DNA of 64,000 nucleotides. Source: JAFNAG01 sp041501225 (GTDB lineage Bacteria; Acidobacteriota; UBA6911). Of this stretch, positions 53,515 to 63,015 are shown one piece after another. Numbering within the stretch: the first letter of the stretch is position 1; each line of letters opens with the position of its first letter. Made by a program: the position numbers and the translations under genes. The notes beneath the pieces were generated by a model, which was given only the letters and a program-made list of their open reading frames with translations, searched no databases and was not told the DNA's origin. The DNA lies in the NCBI GenBank assembly GCA_041501225.1, contig JBGQNR010000001.1:32122-96121 (forward strand). Direction: 5' to 3'.

Positions 53515-56406
53515 ATGAATGCGCTTATCATGATCTGGTTAAACGGAATAATGCCGTTCCTGCTGGCCGCGCAGCAACCCGCCGCAACGCCGCCCCAGCC
53601 CGGTGTCATCGAGAAAGGCAGCTTCCGTTTCACTTATGACGAGCGGGGCCTTTCAGGCCTCGCCAATCCTCACGATCCATTTAGCGCAACGCTTTTGCCC
53701 TCTGGCGGGCGCGGAGGTGGGCGCGGCCAGGGCGGTGCACCTGTCACTCTCGGCCTGAACCTGAGCTATCGCGTGGGAGCCGGCGACTGGGCAAATCTTT
53801 CCACGAGGGGAGCGAAGTGGGGTGCCTCGCCCGAGGCCGGGACGGTCACTTACACGAGTAACGAGGCGGGCGCCCCGATCAAGGTTGTCGAGACCTTCAA
53901 GACCGATGGCAACGTGCTCGACTGGACGATCGACTTGGAATCCACGGGAAAGCTGCCTGCCCGCATTGGCGACCTGGGCATCAATGTTCCTGTGGTTGGG
54001 CCATCCGGCGAAAACCCTATCCAGATTTTCGAGCAAGGATTCCTCAGGCACCAGTTCATCTCCGGCCATGGATCTTTCTTTTATTTTGTGCGCGCCTCGG
54101 GCGCTCCGCCGTTTTTGCTCGTGACCGTCAAGCCCGGCACCAAACTCGAATACTTCGGCGGAGACGGCGGCCGCGGCGGTGCTCAGGTTTACGTGCACTC
54201 GAGCCGGACAGGCAGCGCCGAGACGCGCGGCACCTGGCGCCAGGCACATACCTCATTGGACCTCGCCCCCGCGGGCCGGCCGGGCAGCAAAGCCTCCTAC
54301 GGTTTCCGCATGCAGTGGGCAAATAGCTATGAGGAGCTGCGCGACATGCTCTATCAAGCGGGGCTCTTCGATATCCGGGTCGTGCCGGGCATGACCATTC
54401 CGGAAAACCTCACAGCCCGTTTTTCATTGCATACGAGAGCCAATATCGAAGCGATCCAGGCCGAGTTCCCTGATCAGACCACAATCAAGGCCCTGGGCAA
54501 ACCCAAGGCGGATACCCAGGTTTACGAAGTGGTCTTCAAAAAACTCGGCGAGAACATGCTGACGATCAAGCACGACGGCGGGCGCCAGACCTACCTGGAA
54601 TTCTTCGTCACCGAACCGATGGAGACCCTGATCAAAAAGCGCGCGGCGTTCATCGTCGACAAGCAGCAGATCAAAGATCCAAACAAGTGGTGGAACGGGG
54701 TCTATGGGATCTACGACATGAAGGCCAAGGTCACACGCACGATCGAAGATCCGGACATTTTCCTGGATCGCATGGTCTATGCCCTGACCTGCGACGATCC
54801 CGGCTTGAGCAAGGCGCCGTATATCGCTGCTAAAAATGTCACCTTCCCTAACCAGAAGGAAATCGAGTCGCTGGAATACTACCTGAAAAACTTCGTCTGG
54901 GGCGGTTTGCAGCGTCGCGATGACGAGCGGCCTTATCCCTATGGCGTCTACGGCACGCCGAACTGGTATGTGAATCGCGATCCGGCACGGCGCAAAGCCT
55001 ACGCTGAGAGGTTGGCAAACGGGGCGACGGCACTGCGCGACCTGGGCAAGGAACATGTCTGGCGGTCTTACGATTATCCGCACGTGATCATGCTGTACTT
55101 CCACATGTACCAAATCGCCAAGATGTACCCTGACATGTCAAAGTACCTCGACGCGGCGGGTTACCTCAACCGCGCCTGGGAGACGGCTTGCGCCTTTTAT
55201 ACCTATCCCTACGAGATCTACCCGGAATATTACGAGACCTACAAATGGGGGCTCTACAATGAACTCATTGTGCTCGAATTGATCGATGCGCTGAATCAGG
55301 AAGGCTTTAAGGAACAGGCCATCTGGCTGCGCAATGAGTGGGAGAAAAAGGTCAAGTACTTCGTTTACGATGATCTTTATCCTTTCCGTTCAGAGTACGC
55401 CTTTGATCGCACGGCCTTCGAGTCGACCTATGCATTTGCCAAGTATGGCGCGACGCACGATATGAAAACCGACAGCAATCTCTGGTTCGACATCAAGCTC
55501 AAGAAATGGTACTCGCACCCTTTTGTGCGGCGTGAGGACTCGCGCGCCTTCATGGATCGCCAGCTTGCTTCTGGCCTGGTCGTGCGCGGCTGGCTCAATC
55601 CGGCCTACTACACACTCGGCTGCGACCCGGGCGTCAGCTACATGGCCGCGATGGGCGGATGGGGTGTTCTCGACTATGCGCTCAACTTCGCACCGATGCC
55701 TTTTGACTGGCTGCAGCTCGGCTATGCGTCCTACCTCAGTTCCTGGTGCCTGATGAACACGGGACGGGCAGAGACAAATTACGGCTTTTGGTATCCTGGC
55801 CCGCAAAACGATGGCGCCTCGGGCTGGCAATTCCAATCGTCCAAGATCGGCAGCGCATGGATGGGTTCGAGCTATCCCGGCGGCGTAAACGTTCCGCGCG
55901 GGCCGTGGTGGTACGATGGCGAAATCGACCTGGGCCACGGTGGCGCGCTGCGTATGGCCTCTACCGTGGTCACATGCGACCCGGTCTTCGGCTGGTTTGC
56001 CTACGGTGGTGCTTTGACGGAACAGGGCAACTCCTTGTCGATCAATCCGCGCGATGGCCTGCGGCGCCGCTTGCACGTGGTCATCCCTGATATGTATCTG
56101 CCGTTCGGGGAGGATATCCGCCGGCTCAAGCTGGAACTGGAACGCGACGGCTTCGTGGCGGATGGTATGTTGACGATGGACAAGGCGCTTAAAAAGATCG
56201 CTTTCACCGTCGAGAACCGCACCGCCAATACGCACAAGACCGGCGTGCGACTATCGATCCCGGTCCACTCCAAATACGAACTGATGCAGGATGGCAAAAC
56301 TGTGCCCCTGGTTCAGACAGGTGACTGGGATTACCCGTGGCGCGCCGAACTGGCCATGACCGGACCTTCATCGAAGATCGAGCTGGTGCGGACCGATCGG
56401 CGTTAA
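53515..56406 (+). CDS. Large exported DUF5695-domain protein
   Basis: A 963-residue protein with a probable signal peptide (MNALIMIWLNGIMPFLLAAQ). The N-terminal half is a beta-sandwich-like region; the second half (about 410-900) matches DUF5695, with conserved KWWNGVYGIYDMK, PYPYGVYGTPNWYVNRD, WRSYDYPHVIMLYFHMYQ, YRSEYAFDRTAFESTYAFAK and PWWYDGEIDLGHGGALRMA. The aromatic-rich alpha-helical repeats suggest an (alpha/alpha)6 barrel glycosidase-like fold, but the activity is not known to me. A Gly/Arg-rich insert occurs at residues 63-75. ATG 53515 has GGGAGAG upstream; the frame opens at 53332. It diverges from the SSS transporter and probably acts on plant-derived glycans. Confidence 0.8.
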   Translation: MNALIMIWLNGIMPFLLAAQQPAATPPQPGVIEKGSFRFTYDERGLSGLANPHDPFSATLLPSGGRGGGRGQGGAPVTLGLNLSYRVGAGDWANLSTRGAKWGASPEAGTVTYTSNEAGAPIKVVETFKTDGNVLDWTIDLESTGKLPARIGDLGINVPVVGPSGENPIQIFEQGFLRHQFISGHGSFFYFVRASGAPPFLLVTVKPGTKLEYFGGDGGRGGAQVYVHSSRTGSAETRGTWRQAHTSLDLAPAGRPGSKASYGFRMQWANSYEELRDMLYQAGLFDIRVVPGMTIPENLTARFSLHTRANIEAIQAEFPDQTTIKALGKPKADTQVYEVVFKKLGENMLTIKHDGGRQTYLEFFVTEPMETLIKKRAAFIVDKQQIKDPNKWWNGVYGIYDMKAKVTRTIEDPDIFLDRMVYALTCDDPGLSKAPYIAAKNVTFPNQKEIESLEYYLKNFVWGGLQRRDDERPYPYGVYGTPNWYVNRDPARRKAYAERLANGATALRDLGKEHVWRSYDYPHVIMLYFHMYQIAKMYPDMSKYLDAAGYLNRAWETACAFYTYPYEIYPEYYETYKWGLYNELIVLELIDALNQEGFKEQAIWLRNEWEKKVKYFVYDDLYPFRSEYAFDRTAFESTYAFAKYGATHDMKTDSNLWFDIKLKKWYSHPFVRREDSRAFMDRQLASGLVVRGWLNPAYYTLGCDPGVSYMAAMGGWGVLDYALNFAPMPFDWLQLGYASYLSSWCLMNTGRAETNYGFWYPGPQNDGASGWQFQSSKIGSAWMGSSYPGGVNVPRGPWWYDGEIDLGHGGALRMASTVVTCDPVFGWFAYGGALTEQGNSLSINPRDGLRRRLHVVIPDMYLPFGEDIRRLKLELERDGFVADGMLTMDKALKKIAFTVENRTANTHKTGVRLSIPVHSKYELMQDGKTVPLVQTGDWDYPWRAELAMTGPSSKIELVRTDRR

Positions 56407-56435
56407 ATTCGGGGCAAGCAGGGCAGCAAAAATCC

Positions 56436-56516
56436 TCAACGCAGAGTGCGCAGAGGCCACAGAGAACCATTGTTTTGAATAACTTTTCTCCGCGCCCTCC
56501 GCGCGCTCTGCGTTGA
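56436..56516. repeat. Inverted repeat after the DUF5695 gene
   Basis: Arms 56436-56466 and 56486-56516 match at 26 of 31 positions (TCAACGCAGAG core), several mismatches allowing G-U pairs. Stutters of CGCAGAG type are clear. Located 30 bases after a stop codon, it could end the transcript; it belongs to the same style as the repeats at 35429 and 38461. Confidence 0.55.
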
Positions 56517-56660
56517 TCTTTTGCGTTCCTTGTCTACTTGGGGATTTCCTGTTCCGGGGTAAGGCTATTCCCACCGGTATGGATGCATCCGAAGAAATCG
56601 CACCTCCACTGTGGTAGCATTTCAAAGCAGCCGGCGTCTCCTGGCGCCGGGGGAGGGGTG

Positions 56661-57149
56661 ATGATTCGAAGATTTCTGTCGCTGGCCATGGCATTTCTAC
56701 TATTGGCTTGTTCCCTCCCCGCCGCGGAGGTTATCCGCGGAAAATGGCAGAAAGTCGATATGCTGCCTGCCGGTTCTCCGATTATTATCAAAACCAGGTA
56801 CGGAGAAAAACTAGAGTGCACCTATTTCGATTCGAATCGGGAGTCGCTCCTGGTGGTCGAAACCGGCCGCGGCCAGCGGAGAATTCGCAAAGAAGATGTG
56901 GAAAGTGTCATCGCCGAGAAATACGATGACAGCCTCGTCAACGGAGCCGTCATTGGATTATCGGCAGGAGTAGCTGCTGCCCTGCTGGCAGCTGCTCTAT
57001 CCAAGGATGCGCTCCATCGCAGCCGCGTGAACATAGCCGTGTTCGGCAGTGTGCTCTTCGGTCTGTCGGGCATGGGCATCGGCGCCCTGGTGGATTACCG
57101 CTATAGAGGAAGCGAGGTAATTTATTTGTCGCCGAAACAAAACAACTGA
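56661..57149 (+). CDS. Small predicted lipoprotein or exported membrane protein
   Basis: A 162-residue protein of unknown function. The N-terminus MIRRFLSLAMAFLLLACSLPAAEV has a possible lipobox (LLAC), or cleavage after PAA. A short beta-rich part (about 25-85: IIIKTRYGEKLECTYFDSNR, RGQRRIRKEDVESVIAEKY) resembles an SH3-like or Sm-like fold. Two Gly/Ala-rich helices follow (about 93-112 and 122-143), probably a membrane hairpin. The ATG at 56661 has GGGGGAGGGG upstream; the frame opens further upstream at 56538 without support. It converges on the RND pump gene and shows no clear partner. Confidence 0.7.
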   Translation: MIRRFLSLAMAFLLLACSLPAAEVIRGKWQKVDMLPAGSPIIIKTRYGEKLECTYFDSNRESLLVVETGRGQRRIRKEDVESVIAEKYDDSLVNGAVIGLSAGVAAALLAAALSKDALHRSRVNIAVFGSVLFGLSGMGIGALVDYRYRGSEVIYLSPKQNN

Positions 57150-57199
57150 GTTCCAGTTAACCACTTCTCATCAGGTATCTCCCTCTATTTCTCCTCAAC

Positions 57200-60100
57200 T
57201 TACTTGTGCGTGAAGTAGTAGTTTACCGCCGGGGTCACGAGCAGTGATAACAGCATCGAAGCGGTGACACCGCCGATTACTGCGATGGCCAGCGGCTGCA
57301 GCATCTGGGAACCGGCGCCCCAGCCCAGCGAAAGTGGGATCATCCCGGCGATCGTAGCAAGAGCGGTCATCAGGATGGGCCGCAGCCTCCGTTCTCCGGC
57401 TGCCATCATGGCTTCTTCGGCACCCATCCCCTCGCGGCGATACTTCTTGTCCGCATCAAGCAGCAGGATCCCGTTCTTGGCCACAATTCCGATCACCATG
57501 ATGAGTCCCATGAACGACGAGATGTTGAAGGTCGTACCGGTGATCAGCAGCGCGAGAAAGACTCCGGAAGTGGAAAGCAGCGCCGACGCCAGGATCGCCA
57601 GCGGCGCGGCAAAGTCGCCGAACTCGAACAGCAATACGATGAACACCAGCACGATGGCCAGAATCAGCACTACGACCAGATCGCGGAAGGAGCGCTGCTG
57701 CTCGGCATAGGTGCCGCCGTATTCCACGCGGATGCCGGGAGGAAGATTAAGCTTGGCGACGGCATCCTGGACGGCCTGGACGCCTTCACCCATGCTCACG
57801 CCTTCCAACCTCGCGGTAACCGCAATATCCGGCTGAAGGTTATCGCGGCGAATCTCCGTCTGACCGGGAAGTTCGGCGACGTGAGCGAGCGAGCCGAGGG
57901 TCGCCTTCTGACCTGTCGCACTGCCGACGACCATGTTCCGCATGGCCTCCAGCGAGGTTCGGGTTTCTGAGGGGAAGCGTACCCGGATCTTATAAACGCG
58001 ATCGCCGATCACCACCGGCGTTGCCGCCTCCTCTCCCTGCATGAGCGCGGCGGCATTCACTTCCACTTCTTCGGGGGTGAATCCCGCGCGTCCTGCCACG
58101 GTCGGATCCACTTGGAAAAGCGCCGCAGGGCCGCTGATGGTATTGTCGATCCCATTCAGAACATCCACAACACCATTGATCTTCTGGATGGCGTCCGCGA
58201 CTCTCGGCGCCCATTCCTCGAGCAACGCCCCATCGGGGCTGAAAAGTTTGATCTCCACCGGCTCCGGAGCCCCGGTCAGATCCCCGATCATATCCTGCAG
58301 CAGCTGCACAAATTCCACCTGGAGCATCGGGTAGCGCTCGGCGATCTTGTCTCTCAATTCAGCGGTAACCTCATCCACGTTGCGATCGCGCTCGCGCTTC
58401 AGCTTCACCGCGAAATCACCAGTGTGGGCCTCGGTCACAGCGGCGAGGCCAAGTTGCATGCCCGTACGGCGCGAAGTGTTCTCCACTTCCGGCGTGGCCC
58501 GCAGTATCTCCTCGACTCCATTCAGCACCCGGTTGGTTTCCTCCAGGGAGGAGCCTGCCGGCATCCAGTAGTCCAGGATGAAGCCACCTTCGTCCATACC
58601 CGGTAAGAGATCACTGCCAAGAACTTGATAACAGAAATATGACCCTACGATCAGCAACAGGCAAAGGGAACCTAGGATCCAGGGATGCTCGAGAGCGCCC
58701 CGGAGGGCAAGCTTGTAGACGCGCACCGGACCGGCCAGGAACCTCGACTGCCCTTCTATTGCACCATGCTGGGAGGCAAGCTCCTTGTTCCCGCCCGAGC
58801 CCCGCTTCCGGATGAGGAAGTGGCTGAGGGTCGGCGTCCAGGTCAGGGCCAGCAGCAACGAAGTCAAGAGCGCCATGCCCACGGTCACCGCCAGAGAGCG
58901 GAAAAACATGCCCGTGACTCCAGTGATGGAAATCAGCGGCAGAAAAACCACGATGGGCGTGAACGTAGAGCCCAACAGCGGCACCCTTATTTCTCGCAGC
59001 GCGCTCCGGATCGCGTCGGCGCGGCTCTGGCCCGAATCGCGATGCAGGATGATGTTCTCTACCACCACGATGGCATCATCGATGACCAGGCCGACCGCGG
59101 CCGCCAGCCCGCCGAGCGTCATGAGATTGAAGCTTTCGCCCAGCACGCGGAGGGCGATAAAGGTCATGGCAATGGTCGCGGGTATCACCATCCCGGCCAC
59201 CAGGGAGGTGCCCCAGTCGCGCAGAAAAAGAACGAGAATCAACGACGCCAGCACCAGCCCGATCAGGATGGCATCGCGCACGCTTTTGATCGAATCGTTG
59301 ACTATTTCCGACTGATCGTAGAAGGAGTTCATCGCCACGCCGTGAGGCAACGTCTTGCGAATCTGTTCAACTTCCTTGTGAACCTCATCGGCAACCATTA
59401 CCGTGTTTCCGATCGGCTGGCGATAGATGCTCAGCAAAACGGCCGGCTTGGTATTGGCCGTCACGACCGTGTACACGGGTTTAAAGGAAGGCCGCACCGT
59501 TCCAAGGTCGCCGATGCGCACTGGAATCCCGGCCGGCGTCGTTTTTACGACGATGTTCGCGATATCATTGGGACCATGCGCCTGTCCGCTCACCAGGCCG
59601 AGCACCAGCTGGTGGTTGCGCTCCATCATGCCGGGAGAGTCGACCATATTGCTGGCGCGGAGAGCCTCGAGCAATCCGGGGATGGTCACGGAGGCTCTCA
59701 GAAGCTTGGCCGGATCCGGACTGATCTCGAACTCCGGTTCCTGGCCGCCCTGCACCACGACGGTGGAGACGCCGCTCAAGCGATTCAAGCGGGGCCTTAG
59801 CTCGTAGGTGGCCAGCTCCCAGATTTTCGTTTGCGGCACGGTATCCGAGGTCAGGCTATACCCCATGATCGGGAACGCTGCGAACGTCAGGCGGTTGGCC
59901 GTGATCTTGGCAGTCGGCGGCAGGGACGATCTGATCTCAGCCACCGCGGCGTTGACCAGGTTGAGGGTCTGGAACATGTCCACTTGCCAGGAGAAAAACA
60001 GGTTGATTTCCGCCGTCCCACGGCTGGTGATGGAACGGACGGACTCGAGCCCCTGGACGGTGTTGACGACTTCTTCGATCGGCCGGGTCACCGTCACCAT

Positions 60101-60319
60101 CATCTGATCGATCGGCGCCACGCCGTTATCGACGCCGACAATGACGCGCGGAAAGTCGGTCGAGGGAAATACCGCGACAGGAATGGTGAAAGCCAGATAG
60201 ATTCCAACCGCGACGCACGTCAGGATCACGAAAATGATCGGTTTGGAGTGACGCGCGGTCCAGTGCTCCGCTACCGGCGCCTCCACTGCTTGCGATGGTG
60301 TTCTGTTATTTTCCGTCAT
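57200..60319 (-). CDS. RND efflux transporter permease (HAE/AcrB-like)
   Basis: A 1039-residue inner-membrane proton-driven exporter with the usual 12 helices and two large periplasmic loops. The N-terminal IPVAVFPSTDFPRVIV, the TM4 proton-relay motif GLVIDDAIVVVENI with adjacent aspartates, and FSPDGALLEEWAPRVADAI in the docking region are visible. The relay resembles drug (HAE) rather than heavy-metal (CzcA) pumps, so organic substrates are likely but not certain. Its start overlaps the adaptor stop by four bases (ATGA). Together with the upstream adaptor and TolC genes it forms a complete tripartite system. Confidence 0.94.
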   Translation of the reverse strand: MTENNRTPSQAVEAPVAEHWTARHSKPIIFVILTCVAVGIYLAFTIPVAVFPSTDFPRVIVGVDNGVAPIDQMMVTVTRPIEEVVNTVQGLESVRSITSRGTAEINLFFSWQVDMFQTLNLVNAAVAEIRSSLPPTAKITANRLTFAAFPIMGYSLTSDTVPQTKIWELATYELRPRLNRLSGVSTVVVQGGQEPEFEISPDPAKLLRASVTIPGLLEALRASNMVDSPGMMERNHQLVLGLVSGQAHGPNDIANIVVKTTPAGIPVRIGDLGTVRPSFKPVYTVVTANTKPAVLLSIYRQPIGNTVMVADEVHKEVEQIRKTLPHGVAMNSFYDQSEIVNDSIKSVRDAILIGLVLASLILVLFLRDWGTSLVAGMVIPATIAMTFIALRVLGESFNLMTLGGLAAAVGLVIDDAIVVVENIILHRDSGQSRADAIRSALREIRVPLLGSTFTPIVVFLPLISITGVTGMFFRSLAVTVGMALLTSLLLALTWTPTLSHFLIRKRGSGGNKELASQHGAIEGQSRFLAGPVRVYKLALRGALEHPWILGSLCLLLIVGSYFCYQVLGSDLLPGMDEGGFILDYWMPAGSSLEETNRVLNGVEEILRATPEVENTSRRTGMQLGLAAVTEAHTGDFAVKLKRERDRNVDEVTAELRDKIAERYPMLQVEFVQLLQDMIGDLTGAPEPVEIKLFSPDGALLEEWAPRVADAIQKINGVVDVLNGIDNTISGPAALFQVDPTVAGRAGFTPEEVEVNAAALMQGEEAATPVVIGDRVYKIRVRFPSETRTSLEAMRNMVVGSATGQKATLGSLAHVAELPGQTEIRRDNLQPDIAVTARLEGVSMGEGVQAVQDAVAKLNLPPGIRVEYGGTYAEQQRSFRDLVVVLILAIVLVFIVLLFEFGDFAAPLAILASALLSTSGVFLALLITGTTFNISSFMGLIMVIGIVAKNGILLLDADKKYRREGMGAEEAMMAAGERRLRPILMTALATIAGMIPLSLGWGAGSQMLQPLAIAVIGGVTASMLLSLLVTPAVNYYFTHK

Positions 60320-61617
60320 GCTGGTCCGGTCTTCCCGTCGGTTTTCTTGTCGGTCTTCTCGTCGGCTTTCTCGCCCGGCTTCTCGACGTGTATCTTCGCC
60401 TTGTCCGCGAGCCTGAGTCCACCAACTACAATTACCCGTTCTCCTTCATTGAGACCTTTCAGGACCTGCACTTTGTCGCCCTCCCGGATTCCGGTCTCGA
60501 TGGTGCGCTCGTGTGCCAGCGAATCGGCGCCGGCAACCATGACGATTTCAGCGCCCTCCTTGGCCGGCAGAATGGCTGCCAATGGAATCACGATCGCGTC
60601 CTGGACCGTTTCCGCAAGGATGGAAACCTGCGCGGAAGAGCCGGGTTTGAAGTGGCCGCCGGGGTTGATCGCCTCGACCCACACCTCGGCAGTAGTGCTG
60701 TTCGCATCCAGGGCGGGGCTGACCACGCTGACCTTGCCCTTCAGGTCCGCGGACAAATCCAAGGCTGCGATAGTAGCCGGATCGCCCACTTTCAGATACT
60801 GGAGTTGCTCTGCCGGTATGTTGGCGCGGGCCACTACTCTTGAAATATCCATGACCGTCAGCAACGGCTTATCAGGGCTTGCAATTTCTCCCGCATAGAG
60901 CGGCCGGTCGGCAATCACTCCGTCGATGGGGCTGTAGATTTTGGAGTATTCCAATTGCACCTGAGCACCCTGATTGCGCCCCTTGGCAGCATCGACTTGA
61001 GCCTGAGCCTGCCTGGTTGTTGCATCTCTTCCGACCTGCTCCAAGGCACTGAGATGCTTGACGGCCACCTCATGCTGACTGCGGGCCTGGACAAAGGCGA
61101 CGTTCGCTTCGTCCACCTGCCGCCGCGGCAAAGCGCCTTGCGCCAGCAGCGCCTTGCGGCTATCCAAGAGCTTTTGCGCGGCATCCAGCGCTTCCTTGGC
61201 GGACTGGACTTCCGATTGTGCCTTGGCAATCTCTTCGGGCAAGTTCGCCGAGACGATGCTGCGATATGCGGCTTCCGCCTGGTCCAGCAAGCTCTTGGAC
61301 TCGGCCGCCGCTGCCGCCAGGTCCCGATTCTCGAGCTCAGCTAGTAGCTGCCCCTTGCGGACACGAGCGCCCCGATTCACATAAAACTCGCGCACCGGCG
61401 CGCTGATTTTCGGCAACACCGTAGCCTGGTCAATGGCGTATAAAATCCCACGCGCCTGGATCAGGCGTTGAATTGTCGTGCGCAAGACGGGCGCATCCTG
61501 CACCGGCGCCACCGACTCGGCCGGCTCGGGCGCCTTGGTAGCACAGCCCGCGGCAAGAAGCAGAACCCATAGTGCGGCGGCAGTTTTGATTCTCATCTGT
61601 GTATGATATTTGAGCAT
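60316..61617 (-). CDS. RND efflux periplasmic adaptor (membrane fusion protein)
   Basis: Periplasmic adaptor linking the RND permease to the TolC channel. The N-terminal lipoprotein signal ends LLLAAGC. A barrel-sandwich half VNRGARVRKGQLLAELENRD, a long alpha-hairpin coiled coil (about 95-215) and the second lipoyl half YSKIYSPIDGVIADRPLYAGEI are all visible, then beta-barrel and membrane-proximal domains. A Lys/Asp/Glu-rich low-complexity tail (VEKPGEKADEKTDKKTDGKT) is odd. The start at 61617 lies four bases after the tolC stop with AGGGA upstream; ATG 61596 is a good alternative that puts the signal sequence directly at the N-terminus. Confidence 0.92.
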   Translation of the reverse strand: MLKYHTQMRIKTAAALWVLLLAAGCATKAPEPAESVAPVQDAPVLRTTIQRLIQARGILYAIDQATVLPKISAPVREFYVNRGARVRKGQLLAELENRDLAAAAAESKSLLDQAEAAYRSIVSANLPEEIAKAQSEVQSAKEALDAAQKLLDSRKALLAQGALPRRQVDEANVAFVQARSQHEVAVKHLSALEQVGRDATTRQAQAQVDAAKGRNQGAQVQLEYSKIYSPIDGVIADRPLYAGEIASPDKPLLTVMDISRVVARANIPAEQLQYLKVGDPATIAALDLSADLKGKVSVVSPALDANSTTAEVWVEAINPGGHFKPGSSAQVSILAETVQDAIVIPLAAILPAKEGAEIVMVAGADSLAHERTIETGIREGDKVQVLKGLNEGERVIVVGGLRLADKAKIHVEKPGEKADEKTDKKTDGKTGPA

Positions 61618-61620
61618 AAG

Positions 61621-62955
61621 TTAAATAGTCCCTGTTAGCGTCTGGATGCTGGCGAGCGCCTGGCGATAGCGTGAGAGGCCATCGTCAAGAGCGTTGCGCG
61701 CCTGCGCCAGAGTCGATTGGGCGTCCACCACCTCCAGCACCGTCACTTCTCCTGCCTCGTAGCGCAGTTGCGTGAGACGAAGACTTTCCGCCGCATCGCT
61801 CACGGAGCGTTTCAAGGAGTCGAGCTGTGCCAGCGCCGATTGAGCCTCGAGATATAACACATGAAGATTTGAAATCATTTGCCGGCGCATGAGTTCAAGA
61901 TCCAGTTGCGCCTGCTGACGCCGCATGTCGGCTTGCCGGACCTTGCTCCGCGTGGCCCCCCAGTTCCAGACGGGGATGTTCAGCGTCGCCTGGGCTACCG
62001 AGCCCAGACGGTTGAGGCCTTCCTCGTCATGAATGGCAAACTGGCGCGCATTAATTCCGAAGAAGTAATCAAAACTGAGCGTAGGGAAATACGCGGCACG
62101 GGCGATCGAGATGTTGAACTCCTCCTGGCGCACGTTTTCCTGGGCCGCGCGCAGCTCCGGGCTTTTGGCCAGAGCGGAGGTCTCGAAATCGCTGTATGGC
62201 GGCAGCGAACCCACGGAATCTAGATCGTCCACCACGTTGAAGTTTAGCCGGTAATCAGGGAACAGCAGCACGGCCAGAGCTATGCGCGCTTTGTCGACAG
62301 TCAGTTGCTCGTCCTGCACATCCCGCTGGCGCTGCTGCAGGACCAGTTGGGCCTTCAAGACATCGGCATGCGCCACTTCCCCGCCCTGCTCCAGCTTCTG
62401 GGTTATGTCGAGAAAATGCCGAGCTTCCTCCAGGGCTTGCTGGGCATTGGCTAATTTCCTTTGTGCTGCCGAAACGCCATAGTAGCTCTGGACCACCGTA
62501 GCCACCAGGCCGCGTTCCACGATATCCCTTTTTGCGGACGCCAGTGCTTGGGCGGCAATCGTCCGACGGTAATCCGCCAGACGTTCCGGCGCAAACAGCT
62601 CCTGATGCACCGTAGCCTGGCTGTTGTAGATATGCACGCCGTCGTTGGAGACAAAAATTCCGGACTCGGTGCTATTCCCCTGCGTGTATATGTACTGGTT
62701 GAAGTAATTCAATGAGGGCAGAAGGGCAGACTTTGCTTGTGAACGATCTTCCCGGGCCAGGTTCATCCCCAGCGCAGCCGATTGCAGCTGTTGGCTGTTG
62801 TCCCGGGCGCGCTGGAGCGCATTCTTGAGATCGATCGTGATCGCGCCTTGCTGAGCCGATCCCGTCTGGCTCCGCGCACGAACTGGCGGTATCAAAAATA
62901 GGAAGTAGACAGCAAGGCTTACCCTAAGAAGCCTCGGGGCGCGTCCAGGTAGCAT
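61621..62955 (-). CDS. TolC family outer-membrane efflux protein
   Basis: A 444-residue TolC/OEP-family protein forming the outer-membrane duct. A signal peptide (about 1-28, ending VRARSQ) precedes two homologous OEP repeats; long amphipathic helices with QALEEARHFLDITQKLEQGGEVAHADVLKAQL and LRLTQLRYEAGEVTVLEVVDAQSTL are the classic TolC repeat blocks. It is followed immediately by the adaptor and permease genes in one operon and preceded by the YncE-like gene, about 60 bp upstream. Confidence 0.93.
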   Translation of the reverse strand: MLPGRAPRLLRVSLAVYFLFLIPPVRARSQTGSAQQGAITIDLKNALQRARDNSQQLQSAALGMNLAREDRSQAKSALLPSLNYFNQYIYTQGNSTESGIFVSNDGVHIYNSQATVHQELFAPERLADYRRTIAAQALASAKRDIVERGLVATVVQSYYGVSAAQRKLANAQQALEEARHFLDITQKLEQGGEVAHADVLKAQLVLQQRQRDVQDEQLTVDKARIALAVLLFPDYRLNFNVVDDLDSVGSLPPYSDFETSALAKSPELRAAQENVRQEEFNISIARAAYFPTLSFDYFFGINARQFAIHDEEGLNRLGSVAQATLNIPVWNWGATRSKVRQADMRRQQAQLDLELMRRQMISNLHVLYLEAQSALAQLDSLKRSVSDAAESLRLTQLRYEAGEVTVLEVVDAQSTLAQARNALDDGLSRYRQALASIQTLTGTI

Positions 62956-63015
62956 ACGGCTCCTTCAATGGATGACGGGCGGCTGCAGTCTCAGCAACCG
63001 CCAGTCGCATCACGG

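Noticed and set aside
59831..60898. Plus-strand open frames across the RND permease and adaptor
   Set aside because: Both genes on the minus strand are well supported; the + strand translation is low-complexity His/Arg/Asp text.
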